A stretch of DNA of 45,129 nt. Origin: MGBC114844 sp910585855. Its GTDB lineage: Bacteria > Bacillota > Clostridia > Lachnospirales > Lachnospiraceae. The notes under the pieces were generated by a model that ran no database searches, was not told the origin of the DNA, and was given only the letters and a program-made list of their open reading frames with translations. Both the position numbers and the translations under genes were made by a program. The DNA lies in the NCBI GenBank assembly GCA_965646165.1, contig CBFFYP010000029.1:1-45129 (forward strand), read 5' to 3'. Positions 22,979 to 31,369 of the stretch are shown piece after piece. Numbering within the stretch: position 1 is the first letter of the stretch; each line of letters begins with the position of its first letter.

Positions 22979-23584
22979 ATGAGATTATATGAGAAAAGAA
23001 TAGGAATGGCATTGACTGGTTCCTTTTGTATGTATGAGAAGATCTATGTAGAAATGAAACATTTGGTAGAGGAAGGTGCAAAAGTAACGCCGATTTTTTC
23101 GAATCATGCGAAGAGTATTGATTCTCGTTTTGGAAAGGCGGAGGATTTTTTAAAAAAGGCAGAAGAAATTACCGGAAATAAACCAATTCTTACGATACCA
23201 GAGGCAGAGCCGATTGGACCGAAAAATTTATTGGATATTTTGTTAATTGCTCCTTGTACTGGAAATACATTGGCAAAATTTGCAAATGGAATTACCGATT
23301 CTCCTGTGCTGATGGCGGCAAAGTCGCATTTAAGAAATAATCGTCCGCTGGTAATTTCACTTTCAAGCAATGATTCCCTTAGTATGAATTTAAAAAATAT
23401 TGGGGTATTGATGAATACAAAAAATGTATATTTTGTTCCGTTTGGTCAGGATAGCTGTGTTGGAAAACCAAATTCTATGATTGCTCATACGGATTTGATT
23501 CTTTCTACACTAGAAGAGGCATTAGAAGGCAAACAGATACAGCCGGTTATCCTTAGTCCGATTCATCAATGTTTTGGACGTTAA
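22979..23584 (+). CDS. dpaB: Dipicolinate synthase subunit B (flavoprotein)
   Basis: FMN-binding flavoprotein-fold partner of DpaA. 201 residues, as usual. Family marks are GMALTGSFCMYEK near the N-terminus, DILLIAPCTGNTLAKFANGI (flavin site), and VYFVPFGQDSCVGKPNSM. GAAAAGAGGGATTCC lies upstream of the ATG. It ends at a strong bidirectional-looking terminator shared with the convergent DUF4364 gene. Confidence 0.95.
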   Translation: MRLYEKRIGMALTGSFCMYEKIYVEMKHLVEEGAKVTPIFSNHAKSIDSRFGKAEDFLKKAEEITGNKPILTIPEAEPIGPKNLLDILLIAPCTGNTLAKFANGITDSPVLMAAKSHLRNNRPLVISLSSNDSLSMNLKNIGVLMNTKNVYFVPFGQDSCVGKPNSMIAHTDLILSTLEEALEGKQIQPVILSPIHQCFGR

Positions 23585-23601
23585 AAGATTAAGATAAAAG
23601 A

Positions 23602-23645
23602 AACTGCTGTACCAGAAAGATAATTGTAGGTACAGCGGTTTTTTT
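23602..23645 (+). terminator. Terminator between convergent dpaB and DUF4364 genes
   Basis: AACTGCTGTACC (23602-23613) pairs with GGTACAGCGGTT (23629-23640), followed by Ts that run into the stop region of the minus-strand gene. Confidence 0.88.
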
Positions 23646-24162
23646 AATGACGGTTTAGAGCTGCCATAACATAAGAATAGATATCCTGACAGCCGTTTCG
23701 CCAGTTTAAACACATTTGCTCTGCATGTTCTTCTGTCGGTACACAGAGATGGAGTTCTATTAAAATGGATGTTCCTTCTTTTACCTGACAGTGGACGATA
23801 TAGTCTTTTTCAGGAGCAGGATAGTATTCTGCCGTTATATTGAGTTCTTTTCGCAGTTCATATTTATTTTCTATCAAATAGATATCGACTTCTTCTTTGA
23901 TGGAATTTGACAGCCGGTTTTCAAAAAATTCCAGAGATTTTTTTCCTTGCGGCGTGATTTGATAGTAAGTGGTATGAAGCATACATTTTGTGTGGATCAA
24001 ATTGGTATCTAGAAGATCCGACAATATTTGCTGCAGAGTAAAGTAATTGGTGTATTCTTTTTCTAGAATAAAATTAGTAATCTGAGCATTGCTGAGAGGG
24101 AATGTTGCTTTATTTAACATATATAATATAATTAATTTATAGAGGATGAGTATTTCCGGCAT
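23644..24162 (-). CDS. DUF4364 family winged-helix protein
   Basis: 172 residues. The N-terminal part (LYKLIILYMLNKATFPLSN through LLDTNLIHTK and YYQITPQGKKSLEFFENRL) is a winged-helix fold like PadR/DUF4364, which is widespread in Clostridia and lacks an assigned role. It is likely a DNA-binding regulator. GGAAGGAG lies upstream of the ATG, and the gene overlaps the preceding radical SAM gene by 26 nt, so the three minus-strand genes form one unit with malic enzyme at the head. Confidence 0.82.
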   Translation of the reverse strand: MPEILILYKLIILYMLNKATFPLSNAQITNFILEKEYTNYFTLQQILSDLLDTNLIHTKCMLHTTYYQITPQGKKSLEFFENRLSNSIKEEVDIYLIENKYELRKELNITAEYYPAPEKDYIVHCQVKEGTSILIELHLCVPTEEHAEQMCLNWRNGCQDIYSYVMAALNRH

Positions 24163-25078
24163 AAAATCTCCTTCCCTGATAGGCGTGGCGCAGTTTCATT
24201 TCTCGATGAAGTGCATTTAAAATCCCTCGTTTATTTTGACTCCATAGAGGAGCAAGCAGCAGATTTTTTGGACCGTCTCCGGTGACTCGGTGGATAACAG
24301 TTTGCGGGGAAAGCCGTTCAATACATTGAATAAGAATCGAAAGGTATTCTTCTTGTGTAAGAATAGGAAACGGCTGTTTTTGATAGAGTTCTGCTAACTG
24401 TGTGCCACGTAAAATATGCAGAAGCTGCAGTTTAATGCCGTCACAGCCAATCTGATTGAGATAGTCGATGCTTTCTAGCATATCTGTTTGTGTTTCATAA
24501 GGAAGCCCAAGAATCATATGAGTAATTACCGTAATGTTTCGTTTTTTTAGACGTAGTACGGCATCTTGATAAACAGAGAGCGGATAGCCACGGTGAATAA
24601 AGTCTGCAGTTTTGGAATGAATGGTCTGCAGTCCTAATTCTATCCATACTGGTTTTTGGCAGTTGAGTTCTTCTAGTAAATCTAAAATAGGTTCTTCTAG
24701 ACAATCGGGACGTGTAGCAATAGAAAGAACGACAATATCTGGATGAGAGATAGCTTCTGTAAATAAGCGGCGTAAAGTTGAAATAGGTGCATAGGTATTA
24801 GTGTATGCCTGAAAATAGGCTATATAGTGGCTGCAGTGACGTTTTTGCTGGATACGTACTTTTTCTTGCTCGATCTGTTCGGTAATAGAGAGCAGGCGGG
24901 AAGCAGCAAAATCGCCTGAACCGCCTGCACTGCAAAAGATACAGCCTCCTGTTCCAATCGTTCCGTCTCGATTGGGGCAAGTCATTCCACCGTCTAAAGC
25001 AACCCGATAGATTTTTTCTCCGAATGTTTGCTTTAGATAAAAGTCCAATGAATAATAGGGTTTTCCATTCCAATCCAT
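24137..25078 (-). CDS. TIGR01212 family radical SAM protein (YtqA/YhcC-like)
   Basis: 313-residue radical SAM protein. The cluster-binding cysteines are in the characteristic stretch MTCPNRDGTIGTGGCIFCSA near residue 27-46, where spacing before the last two Cys is wider than in classic CxxxCxxC proteins, as in this family. Further family marks are YFQAYTNTYAP, IATRPDCL, ELGLQT and HMILGLPYET. The substrate is not established. The ATG follows the malic enzyme stop as TAA-T-ATG with no separate Shine-Dalgarno sequence, so translation is probably coupled. Confidence 0.93.
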   Translation of the reverse strand: MDWNGKPYYSLDFYLKQTFGEKIYRVALDGGMTCPNRDGTIGTGGCIFCSAGGSGDFAASRLLSITEQIEQEKVRIQQKRHCSHYIAYFQAYTNTYAPISTLRRLFTEAISHPDIVVLSIATRPDCLEEPILDLLEELNCQKPVWIELGLQTIHSKTADFIHRGYPLSVYQDAVLRLKKRNITVITHMILGLPYETQTDMLESIDYLNQIGCDGIKLQLLHILRGTQLAELYQKQPFPILTQEEYLSILIQCIERLSPQTVIHRVTGDGPKNLLLAPLWSQNKRGILNALHREMKLRHAYQGRRFYAGNTHPL

Positions 25079-25079
25079 A

Positions 25080-26231
25080 TTAGGGAATATACCGTTTTAC
25101 TGCATCACTGACGATTTGAGCGACACGGGGGTCAAATGCCTGCGGCAGAATATGTTCATCATTTAATTCTTGATCCGGAACAAGACTTGCGATTGCCTCT
25201 GCTGCTGCCAATTTCATTTCTTCTGTAATCTGCGATGCTCTTTTTTCTAATGCACCTTTAAAAATTCCCGGAAAAGCAACCACATTGTTGACTTGATTTG
25301 GAAAATCGGAACGTCCTGTACCAACGATTCTTGCGCCTGCTGCCTTTGCTTCATCCGGCATAATTTCCGGTACAGGATTTGCCATAGCAAATAAAATAGC
25401 ATCCTGATTCATAGAAGCTACCATTTCCTTTGTTACGATATTTGGAGCAGATACACCGATAAAGATATCTGCACCTTTTAGAGCATCTGCTAAAGAACCT
25501 GTTTTTTCTTCTAAATTGGTAACGGTTACCATTTGCTTTTGCATCCAGTTCAGATTTTCGGTTGTTTTAGATAAAATACCGGATTTATCGCACATTGTAA
25601 TAGACGGAAAGCCATAAGTAAGCAGTAACTTTGTAATGGCAATACCAGCAGAACCAGCACCATTTACTACGATGCGGCAGTCTTCTTTTTTCTTTTTTAC
25701 CACTTTTAAAGCGTTGATAATGCCTGCAAGGACAACAATGGCTGTTCCATGCTGATCGTCGTGAAAGACCGGAATGGTAAGCAGTTTTTTTAGACGTTCT
25801 TCAATTTCAAAGCAGCGGGGAGCGGAAATATCTTCTAGATTGATGCCGCCAAATGCCGGGGCGATATGGACAATAGTTTGAATGATTTCTTCGGTGTCCT
25901 GTGTATCTAGGCAGATTGGGAAGGCATTGACTCCGCCAAATTCTTTAAATAGTGCGGCTTTTCCTTCCATTACCGGCATAGCGGCATACGCACCGATATT
26001 GCCTAGACCTAAAACGGCGCTGCCATCGGAAATGACAGCTATGGTATTGGATTTGATTGTGTATTTATAGGCAGCTTCTTTATCTTTGGCGATGATTTTA
26101 CATGGCTCTGCTACTCCCGGAGTATAGGCTAATGCCAAATCCTCTCTGGTTTTTATTTCACATTTTGATATGGTTTCGATTTTGCCGTTCCATTTTTCAT
26201 GTAGGGTAAGGGCTTTTTCGCTTGTAGTCAT
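25080..26231 (-). CDS. NAD(P)-dependent malic enzyme
   Basis: Oxidative decarboxylation of malate to pyruvate. 383 residues, the short bacterial type without the C-terminal phosphotransacetylase-like extension. Marks: LALAYTPGVAEPCK, SDGSAVLGLGNIG, EDISAPRCFEIE, FHDDQHGTAIV, the nucleotide loop VVNGAGSAGIA, and FAMANPVPEIMP. AAAAAGGAGAATTCAA lies directly upstream of the ATG. It heads a minus-strand operon with the radical SAM and DUF4364 genes. Cofactor preference cannot be read from the sequence. Confidence 0.95.
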   Translation of the reverse strand: MTTSEKALTLHEKWNGKIETISKCEIKTREDLALAYTPGVAEPCKIIAKDKEAAYKYTIKSNTIAVISDGSAVLGLGNIGAYAAMPVMEGKAALFKEFGGVNAFPICLDTQDTEEIIQTIVHIAPAFGGINLEDISAPRCFEIEERLKKLLTIPVFHDDQHGTAIVVLAGIINALKVVKKKKEDCRIVVNGAGSAGIAITKLLLTYGFPSITMCDKSGILSKTTENLNWMQKQMVTVTNLEEKTGSLADALKGADIFIGVSAPNIVTKEMVASMNQDAILFAMANPVPEIMPDEAKAAGARIVGTGRSDFPNQVNNVVAFPGIFKGALEKRASQITEEMKLAAAEAIASLVPDQELNDEHILPQAFDPRVAQIVSDAVKRYIP

Positions 26232-26288
26232 TTGAATTCTCCTTTTTTATTTGATTGGTAGGGAAATAAAATTTCCGCATTGGTTTTT

Positions 26289-26318
26289 ATTTTAGCATAG
26301 AAAAAGAGGGTAGATCAA
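26289..26318 (-). promoter_or_regulatory. Probable promoter of the malic enzyme operon
   Basis: Minus strand TTGATC (26318-26313), 18-nt spacer, TAAAAT (26294-26289), about 58 nt before the start codon. Confidence 0.45.
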
Positions 26319-26411
26319 TAGATTTTCTGAATTAATTATAGAAAATATGTTGGGGTTGGAGGAATGTTAAATTTGGGGGACGATAAACTGGAAGTTAAAA
26401 GTAATGTTTCA

Positions 26412-26810
26412 CCGGACGCCAGATTCGAAAACAATGGGCAACCTGCTGTTCCGGTTTCCAAAAAGCAAGAAGTTCTAAGACTTCTGCTTTTTCCTTTTCT
26501 CAACCAGACAGACCGGGGCGCAATTCGCCCTCATGACAGCCGAAACGGAATGGATGTAAGGAAGGATGTTATCAGCCGTAAGACAGCTTCTTTTTTATTA
26601 TACGGGCTAAACACGCCCCTTTTTTTTCACACCCTGCATGGAAGCAGGATGTGAAAAAAATCTTAGATTTTCGAGCAGAAGTCCAAGAACTTCTAACTTT
26701 TTTCCAAAGTCACTGCAGGCTGCCCATTGTTTTCGAATCTGGCTGTTTCTTGACTTCGGAACAAAAAAATCATATCTAAATTTTGTTGAAGACTTATTCT
26801 GTTTTTTACT
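26412..26810 (+). repeat. Family A fold-back repeat, alpha-arm copy (A4)
   Basis: Arms run from 26419 (CCAGATTCGAAAACAATGGG) to 26742. ACAATGGGCA here replaces the ACGGTGGACA of other copies, and the other arm changes to match. Core and T-flanked hairpin are conserved, and a 60-nt tail follows. Confidence 0.9.
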
Positions 26811-26821
26811 GCTATTCAGCC

Positions 26822-26886
26822 AATAGCAAACCGCCTCTGGTGTCCGGTGAAAGCCAACCGTTTCCAACAGCATCCTGTATCCAAAA
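26822..26886 (-). repeat. Beta-arm remnant of a family A element
   Basis: CAAACCGCCTCTGGTGTCC followed by GGTGAAAGCC and CAGCATCCTGTATCC equals the outer end of A0/A1. With A4 it reads as an inverted alpha/beta pair whose beta core was deleted. From here to rho (27071) there is only AT-rich leader; TATAAT boxes occur at 26939 and 27040 without a good -35. Confidence 0.8.
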
Positions 26887-27071
26887 GCCTTAATTAAAGG
26901 AATAGAAAAAAGTGCTTTCTATTTTTATAAATTTGGTGTATAATAATTTTTATTAGCAGAGCCAAATATTGACAATGATGATTCTAAATATATCTATCAA
27001 TATAAATTATGAAGTCAAAACAATCCCGTTGTACAATTTTATAATAATACATGGCATAGAAAGGTGAGATT

Positions 27072-28976
27072 ATGAATTACGAAGAAATGTCTTTAGTTGA
27101 ATTGAAAGCAGCAGCCAAAGAAATGGGGCTGAAAAAGACGGCTGCGATGAGAAAGTCTGATCTGCTTACGTTATTGATTCTGGAAGAGGAAAAAAAACAA
27201 AAGCGGAAAGAGAAATTTGTGCCAGAGGAAAAAGCTGTATCAAAACCTGATATTATATTAGAGCAAAAAGCGGCAGGACAGACTGGTGTTTCTGTTCAGG
27301 AGAAGAAAATAGCCGGGATATCGGATCAGGAGCAAAAATTGGGACAGGAATTATCGGATCAAAAAAAGGTAAGCGGAAATGGGCAGACTGCAGTAGAATC
27401 GAAAGCAGAACCAGTATCGGCTTCTATATCAGAGCAAAAAGGATTATCTGAAAAAGTTGTAGTAAGAAGGACGACAGAAGGACGGACTTATTATAATAAT
27501 AAAGAGAATAATTTTAGAACGAATACAAATAGGGAAAATAATAGTAATTATAATAATGGCGGAAGAGAAAATAGTAACAGTTATAATAAGGATGGTGGGA
27601 GGGAGAACAATAACGGTTATAATGCCAGAGAAAATAGTAATGGTTATAATAATCGGGAAAATGGTGGAAATCGGGAGGGTGGAGATAGACAGCCTAGGCA
27701 GTTTCAAAATGGGAACACACAGCGGCGTATGCAGGATACCGGGAAGAAACCAGCTTTTTCTGTAGAAAATCGGGAAGGGTTAGTAAATGCTGGCAGAATG
27801 GAGGATGGAACGTTAATTCAGGTAAAATCGCAGGAAGAATTGGCTCAGCTTGACAGCGGGATTGTAGCAAGCGGCGTATTGGAAGTGATGACGGATGGAT
27901 TTGGGTTTATTCGAAGTAATAATTATATGCCGGGAGATAATGATGTGTATGTATCTCCGGCGCAGATTCGTAAATTAAATTTAAAGACGGGAGATATTGT
28001 AGTAGGAAATCTGCGTGTCAGAAATCAAAACGAAAAGTTTGCGGCATTGCTCTATGTAAAAAGTATTAATGGGATGAATCCAGAAGACGCTACCAGACGA
28101 CCGAATTTTGAAGAATTGACGCCGATTTTTCCAAATGAAAGACTGCATATGGCAACAGATACAAAAAATGTGTCAATGCGTATTGTGGATATGATGTCCC
28201 CGGTTGGAAAGGGACAGCGTGGAATGATTGTTGCTCCTCCAAAAGCAGGAAAAACGACTTTATTAAAAGAGATTGCAAAATCAATTACAAAAAATCATCG
28301 GGATGTTTATTTGATTATTCTTTTGATTGATGAGCGACCGGAGGAAGTGACGGATATTAAGGAGTCGATTGAAGGTCCAAATGTGGAGGTAGTATATTCA
28401 ACATTTGATGAGTTGCCGGAACATCATAAACGGGTTTCGGAGATGGTTTTAGAACGAGCAAAGCGTTTGGTGGAATATAAACAGGATGTAGTAATTTTGC
28501 TTGACAGTATTACTCGTTTGGCAAGAGCTTATAATTTGGTTGTTCCGCCAAGCGGACGAACACTTTCCGGCGGTTTAGATCCGGCAGCACTTCATATGCC
28601 GAAGAGATTTTTTGGTGCAGCACGAAATATGCGGGAGGGCGGCAGTCTTACTGTGCTGGCAACAGCTTTGATTGAAACGGGAAGTAAGATGGATGATGTC
28701 ATCTATGAGGAATTTAAAGGGACTGGAAATATGGAATTGACACTGAATCGAAAGCTGCAGGAAAAGAGAATCTTTCCGGCTATTGATATTTTGAAGTCCA
28801 GTACCAGAAGGGATGATTTGCTTTTGACGGCACAAGAGCAGGAGGCAATGGAAGTGATTCGCAAGGCAACCAGTGGGATGCGTGCGGAGGAAGCCGTAGA
28901 ACAGATTATTGATATGTTTGCCAGAACCAGAGATAATATTGAATTTGTGCAGCAGGTAAAACGGATGCGTTTGTAG
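27072..28976 (+). CDS. rho: Transcription termination factor Rho with Asn-rich insertion
   Basis: Hexameric RNA-dependent ATPase that ends transcription. 634 residues, far longer than the usual 420. Order: Rho N-terminal SAP-like helices (1-35), a charged linker (about 40-130), an Asn/Gly/Arg-rich low-complexity stretch (141-203; about 24 of 63 residues are Asn), the cold-shock RNA-binding domain from about 268 (VMTDGFGFIRS), Walker A at 384-396 (APPKAGKTT) and Walker B (VVILLDSITRLARAYN). The insertion lies between the N-terminal helices and the RNA-binding domain, where Rho insertions occur in other phyla, and its composition is prion-like. GAAAGGTGAG precedes the ATG. Confidence 0.97.
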   Translation: MNYEEMSLVELKAAAKEMGLKKTAAMRKSDLLTLLILEEEKKQKRKEKFVPEEKAVSKPDIILEQKAAGQTGVSVQEKKIAGISDQEQKLGQELSDQKKVSGNGQTAVESKAEPVSASISEQKGLSEKVVVRRTTEGRTYYNNKENNFRTNTNRENNSNYNNGGRENSNSYNKDGGRENNNGYNARENSNGYNNRENGGNREGGDRQPRQFQNGNTQRRMQDTGKKPAFSVENREGLVNAGRMEDGTLIQVKSQEELAQLDSGIVASGVLEVMTDGFGFIRSNNYMPGDNDVYVSPAQIRKLNLKTGDIVVGNLRVRNQNEKFAALLYVKSINGMNPEDATRRPNFEELTPIFPNERLHMATDTKNVSMRIVDMMSPVGKGQRGMIVAPPKAGKTTLLKEIAKSITKNHRDVYLIILLIDERPEEVTDIKESIEGPNVEVVYSTFDELPEHHKRVSEMVLERAKRLVEYKQDVVILLDSITRLARAYNLVVPPSGRTLSGGLDPAALHMPKRFFGAARNMREGGSLTVLATALIETGSKMDDVIYEEFKGTGNMELTLNRKLQEKRIFPAIDILKSSTRRDDLLLTAQEQEAMEVIRKATSGMRAEEAVEQIIDMFARTRDNIEFVQQVKRMRL

Positions 28977-29015
28977 GAGGGTGTAAGAAAACGAACTTTA
29001 GATTCTTTTCTTTTA

Positions 29016-29352
29016 CCGGACGCCAGAGGCGGGTTGCTCCTTTCCTTTGTTCGCTCCGCTCTCCGAATGGTAAGAAAGTCTATGGCTTCTGTATCCAGAC
29101 ATATCCAACCGGACGAACCGGGGCGCAATTCGCCCTCATCACAGCCGAAATACAACGAGTGTAAGGAAAGATTTTATCAGCTATAAAACATCCTCTTCTC
29201 TGTCATTCGGGCTAAACACGCCCCTTTTTTTGCATACCCTGCATGGAAGCAGGATATGCAAAAAATTCTAGGTGTTTCCACAGAAGCCAGACTTTCTAAC
29301 CATTCTCCGAAGTCGCAGACAAAGGAAAGGAGCAACCCGCCTCTCGCTGTTG
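29016..29352 (+). repeat. Family A fold-back repeat, beta-arm copy (A5)
   Basis: Arms 29026-29049 and 29320-29343 are perfectly complementary over 24 nt. They differ from the A1 arms at three positions (a T, a G and a T become G, T and C), each compensated in the other arm. It starts 40 nt after the rho stop. Confidence 0.92.
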
Positions 29353-29374
29353 GCTGAATCACGGCAGAAAAGAT

Positions 29375-29740
29375 GAAATTCTTTTTTTGTTCCGGGGTCA
29401 AGAAACAGCCAGATTCGAAAATGGGGGGATACCTGCAGTGACTTTGGAGAAAAGTTAGAAGTTCTGACTTCTGCTCGAAAACCTAAGATTTTTTTCACAT
29501 ACTGCTTCCATGCAGGGTGTGAAAAAAAAGGAGCGTGTTTAGCCTGCACTTGTATCGGAACGTGATTGTTTTGTGGTAGGTAGAATCGTTTGGGATGTCC
29601 GTTTTGTTTTGGCTGTTATGCAGGCGAATTGCGCTCCGGTCTGTCCGGTTGGATATATGAAACTGCAGAAGTCTTAGAACTTCTTACTTTTTGGAAACGT
29701 GGAACAGCAGGTGTCCCCCCATTTTCGAATCTGGCGTCCC
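29375..29740 (-). repeat. Family A fold-back repeat, alpha-arm copy (A6), inverted partner of A5
   Basis: Arms run from 29409 to 29734 with AAAATGGGGGGA in one and its complement in the other, replacing AAACGGTGGACA of A3. The tail with TTCCGGGGTCAAGAAACAG faces A5. Same beta-then-alpha arrangement as A1/A2; ends in GGCGTCC. Confidence 0.9.
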
Positions 29741-29776
29741 CTCTCCAAAAGACTTATTAGAAAACGAAATTCCTAC

Positions 29777-29805
29777 TTGCATTTTGGATGTATTTATGGT
29801 ATAGT
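29777..29805 (+). promoter_or_regulatory. rpmE promoter
   Basis: TTGCAT (29777-29782), 17-nt spacer, TATAGT (29800-29805). Confidence 0.65.
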
Positions 29806-29828
29806 AAAAAAGCTGTTTATGAAAAAAT

Positions 29829-29865
29829 AATTGGGAGACCAATTTAAGATGCAGGCTAAAACTGC
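29829..29865 (+). promoter_or_regulatory. Structured rpmE leader
   Basis: AATTGG-GAGA-CCAATT hairpin (29829-29844), then GCAG/CTGC (29851-29865), in the 85-nt leader. It may be an L31 autoregulatory leader of the kind known in several phyla; not matched to a specific one. Confidence 0.35.
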
Positions 29866-29891
29866 AAAATATTTTTGTGAGGTGAAGAAAC

Positions 29892-30101
29892 ATGAGAGAA
29901 GGAATCCATCCAGCATATTATCAGGCAAAAGTTGTTTGCAACTGTGGTAATGAATTTGTAACAGGTTCTACAAAAAAGGATATTCACGTAGAAATCTGCT
30001 CAAAGTGTCATTCTTTCTATACAGGTCAGCAAAAAGCAAGTGTTGCTCGTGGACGTGTGGATAAGTTCAACAGAAAGTATGGCTTTTCAAGCAATAACTA
30101 A
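29892..30101 (+). CDS. rpmE: 50S ribosomal protein L31 (zinc-binding type)
   Basis: 69 residues with the Zn-ligand cysteines of the C+ form (CNCGNEF and ICSKCHSFYTG), unlike the Cys-free paralogue used under zinc starvation. GTGAGGTGAAG lies upstream of the ATG. It has its own promoter and terminator, downstream of rho as in many Clostridia. Confidence 0.98.
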   Translation: MREGIHPAYYQAKVVCNCGNEFVTGSTKKDIHVEICSKCHSFYTGQQKASVARGRVDKFNRKYGFSSNN

Positions 30102-30118
30102 GAAGGAATGGGGACATG

Positions 30119-30151
30119 GGTTGAGGTTTTCGAATCTCAACCTAATTTTTT
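30119..30151 (+). terminator. rpmE terminator
   Basis: GGTTGAG (30119-30125) pairs with CTCAACC (30136-30142), followed by TAATTTTTT. Confidence 0.82.
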
Positions 30152-30199
30152 ATGCACACGTTGATGCAAAGGAAATATGCTATCAGAGTGGCGATGCGA
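30151..30199 (+). repeat. Motif C, copy 1: short structured repeat
   Basis: ATGCACACGTTGATGCAAAG, then ATATGCTATCAGAGTGGCGA. About 75-80% identical to 36570-36617. The small hairpin GCTAT/GTGGC keeps pairing through G-U where copy 2 has GCCAC/GTGGC. Confidence 0.6.
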
Positions 30200-30325
30200 T
30201 GAGTAGGGAAAGTAATCTTTATTTGATTGCATACAGGCACTTATAGGAAGATTTTATGAATTTTATTAGATGGCGGGGATAGAGGATTTTTGAATTTATG
30301 GAGATTAGAGAAAGGAAAGAGTGGG

Positions 30326-31369
30326 ATGAAGTCATCAGGAATTGGCGGTCAGGCTGTGATGGAAGGGATTATGATGAAGAATAAAGATCATTATGCTGTA
30401 GCAGTTCGCAAGCCGGATCAGGAAATTGTTGTAGAGGTACAGGAGTATCAGGGATTGATAAAGAATAAAACAGTGAAAAGCTTTCCTATTGTAAGAGGGG
30501 TATTGAGTTTTATTGATTCTTTGGTGTTGGGGATGAAGACGTTGACGTTTTCTGCTTCTTTTTATGAGGAAGACGAAAATAGCAAACCTTCTAAAGCAGA
30601 TAAGGCTTTGGATCGGCTGTTTCGGGATAAAGCTGAAGATGTGGTGATGGGAGCAACGATTTGCTTTTCTGTAGTGGCAGCAGTAGTGTTGTTTATGATA
30701 TTGCCTTATATAATTTCGGATTGGCTGACCCCTTATGTGATTTCTACAAAATTAATGGCTGTTATAGAAGGTATGATTCGAATTGGAATATTTATTGGAT
30801 ATATTTTGCTGATTTCTTGTATGAAAGATATTCGAAGAACTTTTATGTATCATGGTGCGGAGCATAAATGTATTAATTGTATTGAATCGGGGCTTTCCCT
30901 TACTGTGGAGAATGTTCGGATTAGTTCTAAGCAGCATAAACGGTGCGGAACTAGTTTTTTGCTGATTGTTATGGTAATTAGTATGGTGTTTTTTTTCTTT
31001 ATTCATACCAGTAATCCAGTGATGCGTGTGGTGGTTCGTCTGCTTTTGATACCTGTAATTGCTGGAGTGTCTTATGAGTTTATTCGATTGGCAGGAAACA
31101 GTGAATCTCCTTTGATAGAGTGGTTAAGTAAGCCGGGGCTTTGGATGCAGAAGCTGACAACAAAAGAACCAGATGATTCGATGATTGAAGTAGCAATTCA
31201 AGCGGTAGAAGCAGTATTTGACTGGAAAACTTGGCAGGTGGAGCAGGGGTATCTTTCAAAGGAAGAAGCGGAACAGATGCGTGCAGAGGAAGGGTTTGAG
31301 TTTTATGAAGATGACAATCAGTCATTTGTTGCAGCAGGGGAAAGAAAGGCTGGCTGCAGCAGGAATTGA
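30326..31369 (+). CDS. DUF1385 family membrane protein
   Basis: 347 residues from the family-typical start MKSSGIGGQAVMEGIMM at 30326; the upstream in-frame Met at 30290 adds residues not found in the family. AAAGGAAAG precedes it. It has three to four membrane segments: about 105-135 (VVAAVVLFMILPYI), about 150-170 (IRIGIFIGYILLIS) and a pair near 215-255. The conserved loop MYHGAEHKCINCIE between segments, with His and Cys, suggests a metal site. The function is unproven, although the gene is almost always upstream of prmC-prfA in Clostridia, as here. It overlaps prmC by 65 nt. Confidence 0.9.
   Translation: MKSSGIGGQAVMEGIMMKNKDHYAVAVRKPDQEIVVEVQEYQGLIKNKTVKSFPIVRGVLSFIDSLVLGMKTLTFSASFYEEDENSKPSKADKALDRLFRDKAEDVVMGATICFSVVAAVVLFMILPYIISDWLTPYVISTKLMAVIEGMIRIGIFIGYILLISCMKDIRRTFMYHGAEHKCINCIESGLSLTVENVRISSKQHKRCGTSFLLIVMVISMVFFFFIHTSNPVMRVVVRLLLIPVIAGVSYEFIRLAGNSESPLIEWLSKPGLWMQKLTTKEPDDSMIEVAIQAVEAVFDWKTWQVEQGYLSKEEAEQMRAEEGFEFYEDDNQSFVAAGERKAGCSRN

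Noticed and set aside
30151..30199. Motif C as a known riboswitch (c-di-GMP, preQ1, guanidine)
   Set aside because: None of the consensus cores of these classes can be matched, and it lies downstream of terminators rather than in a leader.
31218..31304. Upstream in-frame start for prmC inside the DUF1385 gene
   Set aside because: The extra 29 residues are basic, unlike the family N-terminus, and a ribosome-binding site fits 31305.
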